A DNA stretch of 64,000 nucleotides from Strigops habroptila. Taxonomy: Eukaryota; Chordata; Aves; Psittaciformes; Psittacidae. Location: contig NC_044290.2 in the NCBI RefSeq assembly GCF_004027225.2, positions 10,308,906-10,372,905 of the forward strand. Direction: 5' to 3'. A program made the translations under genes and the position numbers. The notes below the pieces were generated by a model. That model was not told the origin of the DNA, searched no databases, and worked only from the letters and a program-made list of their open reading frames with translations. This document shows positions 11,801 through 26,800 of this stretch, piece after piece (the stretch's first letter is position 1; every line of letters starts with the position of its first letter).

Positions 11801-14800
11801 CACTTGAGATGCTGTAGAAGAGGGAGGGCCGCATGTGAAAAGCTGGGAGGGTGATGGTTTGGCTTTCCCCTCATCACACAGCATGCAGAGTCTCATTTGA
11901 AGGACTCAGTTACAAATATTTGGATATAAGGTATAAAAAAAGCAGAGCAGTAACAGAATTGGAGCTGTTATTATAAGGATTGCATTAGGAAAAGTGGAAA
12001 TAACCTCCAACAAACCTCTAAGAAAACCACAGCTAAACCTTAAACATTCCTATAACAAACTACTTACCGTTTTACGACTTCCTTAACATCAGATGGACTC
12101 ATTCCTTTGATAGCACCATAAATTTCAAAGTGTTCCTGCAATGTAATATCCGGCCAAAGCGGGTTTGTTTGAGGACAGTACCCCACAAATTTCACTGAGT
12201 CGTCTTCACTGTGCAGGCCAAAAGCATCATCTCCCATCAGAACCTGCGAGGAAAATGCACAAACCTTACTCAATATTGTAAGTTTCAGAACGAGTTTTGT
12301 AAAGTTTTAGCAAAAAAAACTTGGGAATGCTTGTAACAGTAATAATAATAATATTAATTTTCTGTTTGTAGCATGTAACGTACTTGCCCACTGGTTGGCT
12401 CAATCTCTCCAACAAGCATATTAATTAACGTGCTTTTCCCAGCTCCATTGGGTCCTAACAAACCCAGTATCTCCCCTAAAAAAAAAAAGAACACAAAATA
12501 TTGCCCATGAGGTCAGATAAATGGATTCAAGAGTAGTTGTAACTAAAACAGATCAACAGCAAGTAGTTGAACTCCAACCTTTTTTTACGCAGAGAGAAAC
12601 GTGGTTCGTTGCCACTTTCTTTATTTTTCTCCCCAGAAGAAATTCCTTTCTTTCATCAAACTCTTTGTGCAAGCTGCTGACTAGGATTGCTGGCATCTGG
12701 AATTGGAGAGAGAAGAGGCTGTGGATCTCAGCAACGCTGGGAAACCTCCAAATCAGGGTTCTGGGTAATGCCACAGCGTTACCTCCTCACTTTTGGGGCT
12801 GCTCAGCACTTCTTGGACTCGCAGCCTCTCTGCCTTCACATCTTCATCTTCGTTCTCATCACGTGGCACATCTGGAAACTTCCAGGTTTTGGCTTTTGTA
12901 AAACACTTTCTAAGGGTCAGAAAACAACACGATGCTGCTGCTCAGCATCCAGCTGAGATTTGCTTGTTGCTTTGATGCAGAAAGCAACTTGTATTTGCCA
13001 AACCTGGGAGTAACATGTTTCTGCAGCACATCTGAGAAGCCCCAAAAGAGCAGAAAGAGCTGGCAGTGACTGCAACTGCAGTCTTCATGCTGTGCTCTTT
13101 GGTGGGGTATGGCATCTCTAGCCACGCAATGGGAAAGGAAGTTCCCCTATTTTTATATAGGTGATATACTTACAAAATTCCTAATTTTGCAGGAGTAACT
13201 TAAAGGAAGTAACTTTAATGCACTTTAGTGACTGAATTTCAGACAACTAAAACTAGGAGAGCAAATTCTGCAGGCACTTGGGATAGGATATAACCAAAAG
13301 GTATTACATTTTCTGCAACATCCCCCTTAGCTATACACTGCATACTCCAGTTTCATCACTAGCATAACTTTTAAAAACAGCTCCTTTGGATTATTACTTT
13401 TACAAAGTCTATTCAACAGAGACAGACCTGAAAAACGGATCCTCTCTCACTGTCCTCCCTCCATTCTTCAGCTCAAAACATCGCAGTAGGAAGAGCCACA
13501 CGACACACTGCAAATAGGGCTAAACCAGACAAATACAGTCGTGGTTACCTGGAGCACTGCTAGACCTTCAAGGGTGGTGACCCTATAGGTAAACCTACAG
13601 GTGATCCCACCAGTGTAATGTGCAACAAGAAGCCCCAGCTCTTTACCACCACAGAAATACTGATGTTTCCAAGAAGATGCTGCTCAGTGGGTCAACACTG
13701 AGCATGCACAACCAGAGTCTGTTTAGATTTAGTAGCAATGATTTGGGGTTTTTGGAGAGAGGAAAGACTATCCCCTGCTCCAGTTCTTGCTCATCAGCAT
13801 TGAATTCCATAATAATCAGAATAAATATTGGCACCATTGATAAGGCTGCCGAAGCAGCAGATGTTAAGCTGGTAAGCAGCTTTACTGGTACTGTTCACAC
13901 TGCAACAGGTTGCAAAAGCTGTGGGCTCCAGCGATGCTCAGCATTAGATCAAACCTTTTATTAATAAAGAAGCCTGAACAGAAGGGGCATCCCAGCAGGA
14001 GCTGGTAATTCTCCCAGCAAATACAGCAAATAATCAAATAACCACGCTTACAGCTAGAACTGCTACCAGGAGCCGGTCCCACGGGTCGTAGTATCCGCCG
14101 TTCTTCCGCTTGCCTTTCCATGAGACCTGACAATGAGGAAAATATATTCAGGTAAAGAATCACCTACCAGAGACTGCATGTTCTACACCACACTTTAGTC
14201 TCCATTAGTCATTTAAGATATGCTGCTCAAGCACTTTGAGCTCTGCAGAGACCCTGCTTGCACAAGTTCAACATCACTAAAACTCCATCAAAGTCCCTGG
14301 GGCTGCTCCTGGTATAAAGCCACCAGCTCCCAATTACCCCATCTCCCATCCCTGGGTTTGCTCAGTCCACAGGCTGAGAAACACATGGTTTTCCTTTAGA
14401 TATTTAATGGAAGACTTGCTCCTTTCCTCATTTTAGAACTGCAACGCTTAACTGTCAGGATGAAGGTGGTTTTTCACCACCAGTTGCTATTTTTCATGTT
14501 AAATAGCTGCGGATGACGTTACACCACTGCTGCCCCATTATCATTACAGACACCCACCCAGCCCTAGCCATCAGCAAACACTCTGGAGAGGATCTCCTGT
14601 GTCCCCCTTACCTTTATAAAACAAATCAGGCAGCCAATAAGGGGATAAATGGGAATGAAGATGGAGAAGACATAATGCAGGACGGTGGTTACCAGGTAAT
14701 AATCCAGAAAAAAGGCCACTTCAGTGACAACCGTACACAGCAAGGCTGTCTGTACAAAAGAAAAGGGGGCAAAAGTTAATTTTCATTTAGTGTAGGCTCT

Positions 14801-17800
14801 CTAAGCATAAATAATCTAATTTGAGGTACATTTTTTAAAGCTTTTATCATTCAGGATATGACAGTAATTCACATTAGTGAATGGTTCAGATTTCTTGTGC
14901 ATTAAGGACACACAGCGCAATAAAATAACTGCGGCTTTGGAGATAACCAATCTTCCTAGCTAACCAAAACCAAAGTAAAGCTACTCACCACTGAAAATAT
15001 AAATGACCAAAATTCTTTTGTATTCTGGACTTTTTTGAATGTGAAGGAGACCACGTAAGTGAAGAGCACGACTGATGGGACATAACCAATCAGGCAAAAA
15101 ATCTGCAACGAGAGGAAAGGTTTCTCAGGAAAGCAAGAACCCAGGGGTGGATGTTTTGTATAACTGGAATTACTTCAGTGTGCTTCAAAACTCTGGATTC
15201 ATCTGTGTCACTTAATTTGATGTATTTTGTCACCTTGGTACATATAACATACACTATTAAAGACATAAATAAGAGTATGTGGATAGGCAGGAACCTCACT
15301 TGCTCAGTTTCCTTTAAGCTATTTCCCCGTGTTTTAAATAACACAGGCTCCCATAAATGTTGACCTCAAGATTTTGGCAAGTATTAGGAATTCCACCTTC
15401 AACCTTAGCATTTGCACAGGAATGAAAGCAAGGGTAAAGGCACTTGGAGATAAACCAGCCCTGGAGCACAACAGTCACATCCCAAATCTGATTAACTCTA
15501 GAGCTCTGGGAAAGCAGCGAGGAAAATCTGATTCTTCTCAATTACAGCCCATATCTCAGGGAAGCCCGCACTGAATATAAAAGACATGAAGACTTGTAGC
15601 TTCTTCATTTCATTCACATACTGCAATTCATTGTGGAGCCGCTCTGTGTTCAAAGTCACTGTAACCTTGTCATTAGCAGCATGCTGATGCAAAGGGAGCA
15701 ATTATCAATCAGCAGCAAAGAGCAAAAAGCAGACTGAGCAAGCAGGGCAAAAAAGGATAGAGCATTTCCTTGGAAGATCCTTGTGTGTAAAAGCTCCATT
15801 TTATTCCAGTTCTGAATGACACTCCAAAATGTGAGTATTTTTCCCCATGAAAAGTAGTACTATTTTGCCTTTGGTGCAGCGTGACTGCTGCCTCTGCTCC
15901 AGCAGCCTTAATTAAGCATTTTCATAGAATCACAGACTGATTTGAGTTGGAAGAGACCTTACAGCTCATCCAGCTCCAACCCCCTGCCACAGGCAGGGAC
16001 ACCTTCCACTAGAGCAGGTTGCTCCAAGCCCCTGTGTCCAACCTGGCCTTGAACACTGCCAGGGATGGGGCAGCCACAGCTTCTCTGGGCACCCTGTGCC
16101 AGCGCCTCAGCACCCTCACAGGGAAGAGCTTCTGCCTAAGAGCTCATCTCAATCTCCCCTCTGGCAGGTTAAAGCCCCCCTGTCCAAAGCCCCTCTCCAG
16201 GTTTCTTGTTGCCTGCTTTAGGCACTGGGAGCTGCTCTAAGGTCTCCCCTGCGCCTTCTCTTCTCCGGGGTGAACAAACCCAGCTCTCTCCATCCTAAGA
16301 AAACCTAAACCCTTGTAGAAAACAACATAACCACCCTCTCACACCCCCACATGTGCTCCAGTCCCCACTGCACTCACCACAGCAAGGAACTTGCCCACAT
16401 AGAAATAAACACCATAATGGAAGGCGAAGAGGCTGCCTATCATCAGGATAAGGATGGAGAAGAACAGCGGGAGGTCAACCACAGCTTGCCCAGTCCAGTA
16501 AGCAGAGGGATAAAGCCCTGCTATCTTCAGCTGCGTGTATGCTTTGATCTACAATGGGAAAACACAATGTAAATTAAATGTTTGTTAGTTAAAACATCTC
16601 TTAAGATTTTTTTCCTCCAAATTCTAAGATTTTTAAGTTTTTGTGCACTCTCTGAATCAACACCCAGGAGTTTACCTTATGGTTTTCTGCATTATCCATG
16701 GCAAAATAGGGTGGCATTCCAGTTATGATGATTCCCAGCAACACGGCTTCAAAATAGATCTCCAGTCTGAAAATTGTGTCTGGAAGGTTCTGAAATATAA
16801 ATCAGATTTCTTCAGTACTAGAATGTGTGTGACCAAAATAAATGCATTTAGAATTGGAACATGACTGTAAATGCTGAAACATATATTCTGTGTATCTCTA
16901 GATCATCTGCGCCACAGCAGGAAGGAAAACACCTATGGAAGTTTTTGGAGTTTTTTTAAATGTGTCTAATAAACTTCTAGGGCATTTATCTCCTGCAGCA
17001 GGTCCTCTCCTCCCGTAAAGGCCACCCCAGCTCTGCATAGGAGGCAGCAGACCTCTAACATCCCCACATTCAGCCTCCGAGAATTGCAGGTAACCTGTAT
17101 CAAACCTGTAATAAATTCCCAAGAGAACATCCTCTTTTCAAGCCCCTTTTTCCTCCTCTTCCACAAGCTGCAGAGAAAAATCCCAACATCTTTCATCATA
17201 GAATCATGGAATGGTTTGGGTTGGAAAGGACCTTAAAGCAGGGCAGGACACCTTCCACTAGACAGGTTGCTCCAAGCCCCGTCCATCCTGGCCGTGAACA
17301 CTGCCAGGGATGTGGAAGTGTCCTCTTCATGTCATTCCAATGCTTTGCCACCTACCCTGTGTTTAAGGGTGATTTTTGCTGTGCTGCTCACCTGAATGAA
17401 GGGGTTGCTCCAGATCTGAATGCTCTCCGTCACGTTTAAATTGCGCAGGAGTAGATTGCTGATGATGTTCATCAAAACTGGCAGGGAATGCACCATGGTA
17501 CTGTTGAATACAACTGTGAAAACATAGTTCTGGAAAGGAAAGTATGTGCTGGATTAATTCTTCTGCACGAAGGGCAATACCCTGAGAGGGGTCTCCTATG
17601 GGCTTAATTAAACCTGAACATGGGGACAAATGTTTGCACAATAGAGGATGCTTTGCAGGAGGCTCTGGGCTGCTCAGGGTGGTTATAACACATCACCTTA
17701 TTCAGGAAAACAGTCATGCTCACAGAGAACAAATTATTTGGGATAAATTCCCAGAATGTTTTATGCAACTGTGACACTATGACAAATGATGCTCCAGACA

Positions 17801-20800
17801 ATTACAGTCTGAAAAACAAAACCCACAACAACCCACACTCGTATGTTCTTCCTAATGTATTTAGAAACCAGACAGGCCCAAATTTACATTAGCTAAGGGC
17901 TGCCCTGTCACACTGATATTAACAGTTTGCAATGAATAAAAATGGGAACAAGAGACAGAGCTGACATATTGCAAAGCAGTTGCTTTGCTGGGGATTAAAT
18001 ACGACCCCAACGTTCAAATCTGTTTCACACTCCTCCAGTGACCATATTGAAATGAATACTTACAATCCAAGAAGCTCATTTTCTTTACACATGAGAGCAC
18101 GATGGAATTATACTTCTGTCAAATTGTATAATTCAACCAGCATAAGAAAAAAAAAATAAACCCCTATGCCAGGTCTCTTGTGAAATAAAATACTTCTCTT
18201 GGCTATTTGTATCCTTTGAAGGAGAAAAGGGGATGGAATTTTTATTGGTCTACCATAATTATCATTAAGGAAGAACATTCATTTTGATAATTGGATAATA
18301 TTTCCATTCTGTTCATACAAGTCCTCTTTACAGACCTCTTGTATAAGCAATATCATATGATATTATTTGATTATATGACTCAATATGTGCCTTTCAGTCT
18401 GGAGAACAACAAACCCAGCCTCTACCCAGCTGCTTGTCTGCTCTTTGGGATACGACTGAGCCAGTCTGGCTGTCTTACCTGTCTGGATTCAAGGTCAAAT
18501 ACGTTTAAAGCTGTGCTGTGAGGTGCTACCGAGACGTAATCACTGTCATTGAACATCTCCAAGAGGATATTCATGCTCCCAAGAGAGTGGACAATGTCAT
18601 CGATACTGGATTCTGGTGTGAGACAGAGAAAACAACACAGAATTGTGGAATTGTTTAGGTTGAAAAGACCATCAAGATCATCAAGTCCAACCATCAACCC
18701 AGCACTGCCAAGCCACCACTAAACCATGTCCTTAAGCACCACATCTACATGTCTTTTAAATACCTCCTCATCACCAGCTTGGAGTGTTTTACACAGATGT
18801 ATTTTCTCACTGATACAATCCTATGATGAAAGATCACCGTTTCCTCACACATACCTACCAAAGAGTCCTCTGCTATTCTCAACGACATGAATGGCTTTAT
18901 TTTGGCTTCCCACTCAACAGCCTCCAAAGAATTCAAGAAAATGTTATGGTTTTATTCTCCAATGCATTGTGCAAGTCATACACAGCAGAGCTGCCAACGA
19001 GCGTTATCAGGAGACTCAAAGTTTCAGTTGAACAGAGAATTAGCTAGAAGAGCAGGAAACCAGCAGCACTTTGATATGGTGTCCAGAGAAATTAAGCTGC
19101 ATTAAGCACAAATTCCTGGTAGCTCAGACACATTTCCATTGCCTGGATTGCTGCTACACACATTTAAAACATCCCAAGTTGAAACAAAAAGGAATTTTCC
19201 AGAATGTTATATAGCAGGATTTTAAAGTTAATGTATCTAAATGGCTCTTGGGCCAGTTCCTTCATATGGGTCATTTTATGACATAGTGAGCACAAGGCTA
19301 CCAGACATAGGAGGAGGAAGATCTCCAAACCAACCTCTATGGCATGAAGGATACTCACTCTCTACCACCTCCGGGTGCTTGGAAACAATTCATTTGGGTT
19401 AATTACAAGGAAAAGTAATTAACTTTTTGTGCCCAGCCCCAAGAGCTGTACACACCATCCTTCCCCACCGCATGAAATGCTACGTTAAAGAGAAAGGTGA
19501 AGAGAGGAGCATCTCTGCCCTCCTACCTGTGGAGTTCTGCAGCAGGAGGCGACTCCTGTACTTGTGAGAGTTCTCTCCGGGCTTCAGCAAGTACAAATCT
19601 GGGGAGAGTCTGATAGCAGCGACAGAGTTTTTGATGATGTGGTGTATGAAAAACAATAAAATCTGAACTACAAGAAAAATCAGGAAGAGCAACAACCTGA
19701 AAGAAAGAGAAGTTTGGGGGTTATTAAAATCCAGTGAAAGCCAACCCCATTTCCGTGCATGCTATTAAACATCACCTCCCTCACACCCAAAAAGCATGCA
19801 TTCAACAGTAATGGATAGCATTATACTTACTATGCTTCAAATATAACTATGGGGAGAAAATTAAGCACACCCTGCCTTTTCTTTGGTGTCATTCAAACAA
19901 GTTTTGAGTATTTTTGTATACAAATAAGAAAGCCCCAATACTTACATAACTCTTACACACTTATTTTCCCGCTTGAGACTAAGGAAATGAACTTTTGCTA
20001 TGGTGGAAACCTGCTTCTTCCAGAGGGCTGTATTGCTCATTGCTGGTGCCTTTGTCTCCGACAGCATTAGGAGGCTCTGCTCCATATCGTCGAGGGATTT
20101 TGTATCCATTTCATCCTGCACTTGCTGGGAATTGAACACGCTGTAATCTGAAAAAGAGGAGAGTGAAACTCTACAATGCGATGCTCTGGTAGATCTACGT
20201 GGTTTGGAATGGTAGGGCTGGAGGAAGCTGGGTGCCCATCAGTTCCTGCCCCTTGCTATCGCAGAAGCCATCTCATCTCAACTTAACCCCAAGGTCAATG
20301 ACACTGATCTACCCAAAGCTCTGAATCACACACACAGCAGATGATATAAATTTCTGCCACTCAAAAGGTGTATTTGCCCCAATTTCTCACCATTAATCTA
20401 CGTATCATGGAATCATAGAATCAACTAGGTTGGAGAAGACCTTTAAGATGATCAAGTCCAACCTTTATGCACAAGTATTGTTCAGTACCAGCTGTTAAAC
20501 CCTCTTATACCCATGCAGAAACTTTGCAGGGTAGTTTACTAGTCTGTATCACACAGAAAGCTCTAGAAAGATTCAGATAACTTAAACCATTGAAAGTTAA
20601 CATCAAAAGAAAAATTGATTCATTCTGGAGTAATATTAAATGATCCCAACTGCTCATTTGAATTCAAAGTTAATTTAAAGGAGGGGAAAACCAGACAAGT
20701 TCATCTATTTCAGCCTTAAGTGCAGGCTGCCAATATTACTGTTCATGCAGAAAGTTGGGAATAAATTTTACATTGCGCATTTACAACTGCTTGAAAGTAA

Positions 20801-23800
20801 AGCTCCATTAGGAAAATAAACCCCATTTTAAAAAGCATCACTGCAAAGCAAAGAAGATGTAAGTACACTGGATGAAAGATTAATTACTGCAGACATAGCA
20901 AGTAAAAAGTTTTTCCTCTGCATCCTCCCAGAACCACTCCACACCCAAAACCACTGCTTTTGAGTGGGTTTTCTATGTTAAATATTTCAAAAGCCTGGAA
21001 CTGGCTGTGAGACCAGAGGAGCTGCTGTGCTCTGCAAGAGGACTTGTTATTCTTGCCTTCAAGGCAAAACTCCTTCTGGCAGTGATGTGGGCAATTCTAC
21101 ATTAACTAAGGCTAAAGCAAATATGAGGAAAACCAGGAAAATAGCCATGGTCCACCCTACCTGCTTGATCGATCTCTGCCTCAACCTCCAGCTTCAGGTA
21201 GACATCCTCCAGTGTCGTCATTGAAACGCCATAGGTGATAACGCCCAGGTGGGAATGAGTGTCGAGGTCAGAAAACAAGCCTAGAGACAGAAATGAAGCA
21301 TTTTGCTCTGAAATAGGGTTACATCATCTCCCAAGAGGTCTTCAAGCACACCAGAGGCATCCCTAAAGCCTTTTGCATGGTGGGAAAAAGCAGGTAAGGT
21401 GTGAATGTGGTTGCTTAATTATGAAGACACAGGTCGTGGCTTGAGAACCGAGGTTGGGATAAGCTCTTTTTAGCACAAAACTTCAATGTCCGGTCAGAAA
21501 TGGGCATGTTTTCCTGAAGCTGTAGTGTTTATGAAAAGCACCTCAGCACCTTGAATCTCCTGGGCTTAGAGCTTCCTCCTGGATCTTGCCAGGAAGTGAA
21601 GGACTTGACAAAATGAGGAGCTTCAGAGCCAAGGTCACACTGAAGGGAAAGGCAAATAGGTAAAATGGGAAGAGCAGTCAGATGCCCGACGATGCTCATC
21701 ACATCTCCACAATTCCTTCTGCCCCAGTGGCTGAGGCATATTCCCAACCTCAGCTCCTCCTCAAAATAGTTCTGGGGAATTGATTCAATCCTGCATAAGG
21801 TGCCTGTTTTTCCAGAAAGTTCACATAGTGTCTGCTAGAGGTGAAGCCAAGAAATTATTAACTGATTAAATGCAATGGAGAAAATACCATTTATGAAATA
21901 AGAGCCACAAATGCACATCAGTATTGATTCTCCCTTAGCTTTGCACAAAGGGGACGCTGTTTCTTCCGTATGTCTTTTCCTGGGAGGTGACCAAGGAGCC
22001 CAGGGCAGGACTGATCAGGTAACTGCTGCCATCTAGTGAAATCAGCACATCTGCTCTGTATTCCCTCTCACAGTGAATTTTAAGGCAGTGACATGATGCT
22101 CTTTGCGGCTCACAACAAGGGGGATTGATTTTGGTAGGACTTGGCACTCTCTGGCTTCCTGTTGAAGGCCAACTCTGCTCATTAAAATTCTCTCTGATAA
22201 GATGATGCTTCTGCAGGACAAGGGGATTCTTGGACAAAGGGGTCTCTTCATCCTTCTGCTAACAGCATCTCCCCAACCCTTGCTGCTGGGTACCCGCATC
22301 CCTCTTAACATACCACAGCCTCCTCAGAGGAGACGATGAGGTCCTCACTCACCTAAGACCTCACTGACTGAGCATCAGCCAAATAATGAATACATATAAA
22401 ACCATATAAATGCAGAAGTGATAACTTAATGAGAATTGCAGGCTACAGCCATGCTTGATGGATATCTCTTCTGCAGCCATGCAACCCTGCAGCACAACAG
22501 AACCATCGGTACCTGCAAACTTGTCCATGTCCTTGAGCGGCAGCGTGTACACGAGCTGCTCATCGTTCTCCTGGAGCAGGCTGGCTGCGGGGATGTGCTG
22601 TCGTATCAGAGAGGTTGTAGCTTCTGTGTTGCAATAGGCATCGATGTGCATGCTAAGAAAACACAGGACATTGGGGTTTTAAAGCTTTTCTCCTTACACC
22701 AGTATAGAACTGTCAGCCAGGAGAGCACCAAACACTCAGTACAAAGGGGTTGCTATCTTACAGATTTCAACAGAAAGCAATTTAAAAAGTGATATGTGAT
22801 GTCAACATAACAGGTATCACACAAAAAGAATACCTCAAGCGGTAGCCAATTCCCCATTTGCTTTTGAGAAAGAGAGAGGATCCAAGGCATTTTAACATCC
22901 CTTGAGAAATCACAGCTTTACGATCTAGAAACAAAAGTCAAGAAGGACCTTGAATCAGAAGACTGAATTTTGCTTCAAACCCCCTGTATTTCACATAGAA
23001 GCGTATTCTGTGGTTAGAGAAGCATCACTTTCTGCTTTATGATAGGACTGTCACTGATGGACTGTCTCTGCCCCAGGTTGGTACCCATGGGATGGCAGCA
23101 GGACTCACCAGCGAGGATATCTGCCTCATCCATGAAGTGGGTGCTGAAAACTGTCACACGATCCGCTTTCCTGTTTTTCAGGAGGTTCCAGACAATGTGC
23201 CGTGAACATGGATCCATCCCTGCGGTCGGCTCATCCAGCAGCAAAACCTTAGTGCAAAACCAAGAGTGGTAAAACTACATTCACATACAAGGTATTGACC
23301 TCAGGAAATCCTACCTAAGTAACAAATACAGGTCTTTTTGCTTGAAGCCTGCTAATTAGTCCTCTAAAACATAGAGGAAACGTCCTGGAGTAAGCAGGGC
23401 AGCTCCCTTCACTATGCTTGGAATAAACTCATCCCCTTTTGTGGCAAATGGGAAAATCAAAATAGTAAGTTAATGCCAGTCTGTTTTATTCTGCTTCTAA
23501 TACAACCACACTTAGCTATGGATTCATTCCTCCTATTAAGGGATGGTTAAACACACATTCTTGCTCTTAAAAGCACAGTGAACTGTCACACGCATCATTT
23601 TTAAATACAGATCTAAAAGCAGTCCCCATTCTTAAAGGCTAGAAATAATAGAACTGTAACACAAAAAAGAGCTCTGGCTCTGTCCCTGCTCCAAGTGCCT
23701 GGAGGCAAGGAATCTGGAGAGGGAGTTTTGACAAGGGCATGTAGTGACAGGACAAAGGGGAATGGCTTTAAACAGAGAAGCTGTGGCTGCCCCATCCCTG

Positions 23801-26800
23801 GCAGTGTTCAAGGCCAGGTTGGACACAGGGGTTTGGAGCAACCTGCTCTAGTGGAAGGTGTCCCTGCCCGTGGCAGGGGTTGGAACTGGATGAGCTTTAA
23901 GGTCCCTTCCAACTCAAACCAGTCTGTGATTCTATGATTCTATGGATTTGCAAGGAAAGTTATTTCTGACAGGTTCACTCCTGGGAGCTAAATCTTATCT
24001 GTCAGAAACAACATAAAACTTGTCATAGTATTTATTTCACAAGGAGATGAAATCCAGAACCACTGCCATTACCTAAACCTTTAACATGCTTAAGTACAAA
24101 GGTTGAGCCATTGAAGTGATTTTAAGTGTTTAAACCATAAGCAAAGAGAAAAGGAGCAACAGATGCTCAAAGTAACAGACTCTGCCTCTCACTTACTAAT
24201 AGTATTATATTATTACATATACACATATATAGTACTACATATTATTAGCATGGTTCTGATGAAGACACCCACCCTTAGGTGTATTACTGACACCAAGAGA
24301 GGAACTTCTCCACCACACTCACCTTCGGGTTCCCGAGAACAGCAACCCCCACTGATAGTCGCCTCTTCTGCCCCCCACTTAATTTCTTAGCTTGGTTGTC
24401 TCTGATAGGCTGCATATCCAAATCCAACAGCACTTTCTGCACCTAAAAAACATACAAAACACATTTCTTGTTAAAAAAAGCTGTAAGTTTTTTAACCAGA
24501 TTATTCATAATTACACTCAAATTAACTGTTCCTGATTCAGTGTATCTGAACTGCACACCCTGCTAGTAAACCTGTACATCCAGAGCAGGGTCTCAAGCTC
24601 CAGCAGACCTGAAGAACTTAAAAGGTATCTATGCTTGAACACAAATGCTGTGATTTAAAACATTTCATGAGCATTTTAGTCTCCTAGAAAAAACTGACAG
24701 TTTATCTTTGTAAAAATATCTGTCTGTACCTCTCTGTCTATTGTACTGTCGAGCAATATTTCTCTGCAAACCTGTCTTAAGGAAATCCCTGCACAGTGTA
24801 AAGGTATTTTGTCATACAGGTGAAAATACAGACAATATCTCTGCTCAGCTGATTACCTCTTGTATCAAATCATTCTGAGGGATTCCTTTAATTGCAGCAA
24901 ATATGGAGAGGTTCTCCTCCACCGTTAGTATATCAAAGTGGATGTCAGACTGAGGGCACACCCCTGCTATCTGTCGCACTTCGAGCATCTCATCGATTTC
25001 AGAGACCTTGTGCCCATAGACAGAGACAAACCCTATAAAAGAAGAGCCAGGAGCAATCAATGGAGAGGTGTTTTCACTGCCAGAGAGCAGGCTAGCATGG
25101 ACATGAATCTGAAGCGGGCTCTTTCAGATGTTACGCAGAGAAAAACATAGTGCATCCTGAAATACCAAAGGTCAACAGCTTTGGTTTTCCAAGGCAGGAT
25201 GCTCAAGGTCTCTTAACATTGGAGAAGCTCACCATCTGTTGGCGGACACAGGCCGCAAAGGATGTTCATCAGCGTTGTCTTCCCGGTCCCACTGTGCCCA
25301 AGCAGAGCTGTGATCTGACCTTCATAGATGTCAAAGGATAAATCTGGTCCCCAAGGCAGGCACAAGAAGAAGAGGAGACGTTAGTGATGTGCTCGTGGCA
25401 CCCAGAGCCGGCTCCTACCACAAAGGTACATTCAAATACTAACATATTGGGTTTGCATTTAGGCTCTGCTCGAGGGGACACCTTACCTCCATGCCTTAGT
25501 GGGGCACAGCACTGCTGGGGCTGGGACAGTCCCTGCACCACTACAGAGTGGCTGTGTTTAAATGCCATATAGGCAATTCAAGATGAAAAGATCAGGGAGA
25601 TGGGGCAGGGAAGAACATATCACTAATGACACAGGCAGAGGAGCAACAGGACGATATCAATGGGCTTCCTTTGGTGATGGAAGGGCTCCCCTTTTGGGGT
25701 ACCATTTTAAACAAGAATACCCTCAATACCATGACACGACACATACAAGCATATCTGGCATTCATGCTTTAAGGGCCAGCCCCACAAAGAGAACCAAAAA
25801 GCCCAAACTGAAACATAAAAGATCACTCAACAATTCAGCTATCGCTCCCTTGCATCTGGTAAGCAGCTAAAAAGCTAAAGTGTTCTTACTTCTGAGAGCC
25901 TCCACAGTTTCCCCCTTTTTCCTGAATGTTTTCTGAACACAGCTGATTCTGAAAGAAGACATGTCATTTTATAAACTATTTTAGGATCTTTATATGTCAT
26001 TTTGAATGATCAACACTTGGCAACAGTCATAACAAGATGATCATACCAAAATAGCACTAGACATGTTAAAGACCCACAGAAGCAAGTCAAGAGACAGGAC
26101 ATCTTGTCACAGAACTTCATCCATCTCCACCCTAGTATCAGAAAACTTTTCCTTGTCACCTTCTAAGGTATCTCCTATGATGACAGACTCAATTATTGCA
26201 AATCTGTGTTTCTTTCACACATCAGAACAATGCACTACAGGTTTCCCAAGCTAGAAAAGGCAACAGCTACACCCCAATAATTTCACAACACAACAAAAGA
26301 CTCAACAGATATGATATGGAAAAGATGTGGTAGTAGAATAGGCTCCAAAAATGTGATTACTGGCAGCTATTGATCAAAATTAGGTATCTTTCTCTAAGGA
26401 AAGGTAAAACACCTTCTTTCCAGTCCCACTGTTCTCCCAACTAGTTTATCTGAAGGCGCTATGTGAAGGATGTGTTTTGGAAGCCTGGCCACCCTGAAAA
26501 TGAGGATGGGGAGTGGATTACAGGTGTGAATAGCAGGGAGGAGAAGCAAGTATAAAGAAAACAAAACCTGTACATGTAAAGATGACAAGACAGTGCAAAA
26601 ACAATGGCAAGCTGGTGGAGGGACGCTATGGAAAGAGTGCAAGTGATGCAAAACCAGTCACGATATTATAATGTGAAAATCAGGATTACGACTGGACCCT
26701 TCAAACTATTGCAGATGCCCAAAGAGATATGGGTAATGTGGACAATACTTGTCCTAGTCGCTAAGCTCAAATATTTATTTGAGGCTACTGTAGCCAACCA

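Noticed and set aside
12910-13125. 71-codon minus-strand frame considered as an ABCA5 exon upstream of exon 29
   Set aside because: It does not match the ABCA5 protein; exons 28 and 29 join directly in phase without it.
16019-16240. Repeated near-identical open frames such as those at 16.0, 23.6, 28.5, 40.6 and 45.3 kb considered as a protein family
   Set aside because: They are the 3' non-coding-end region of CR1 copies read in one frame, not genes.
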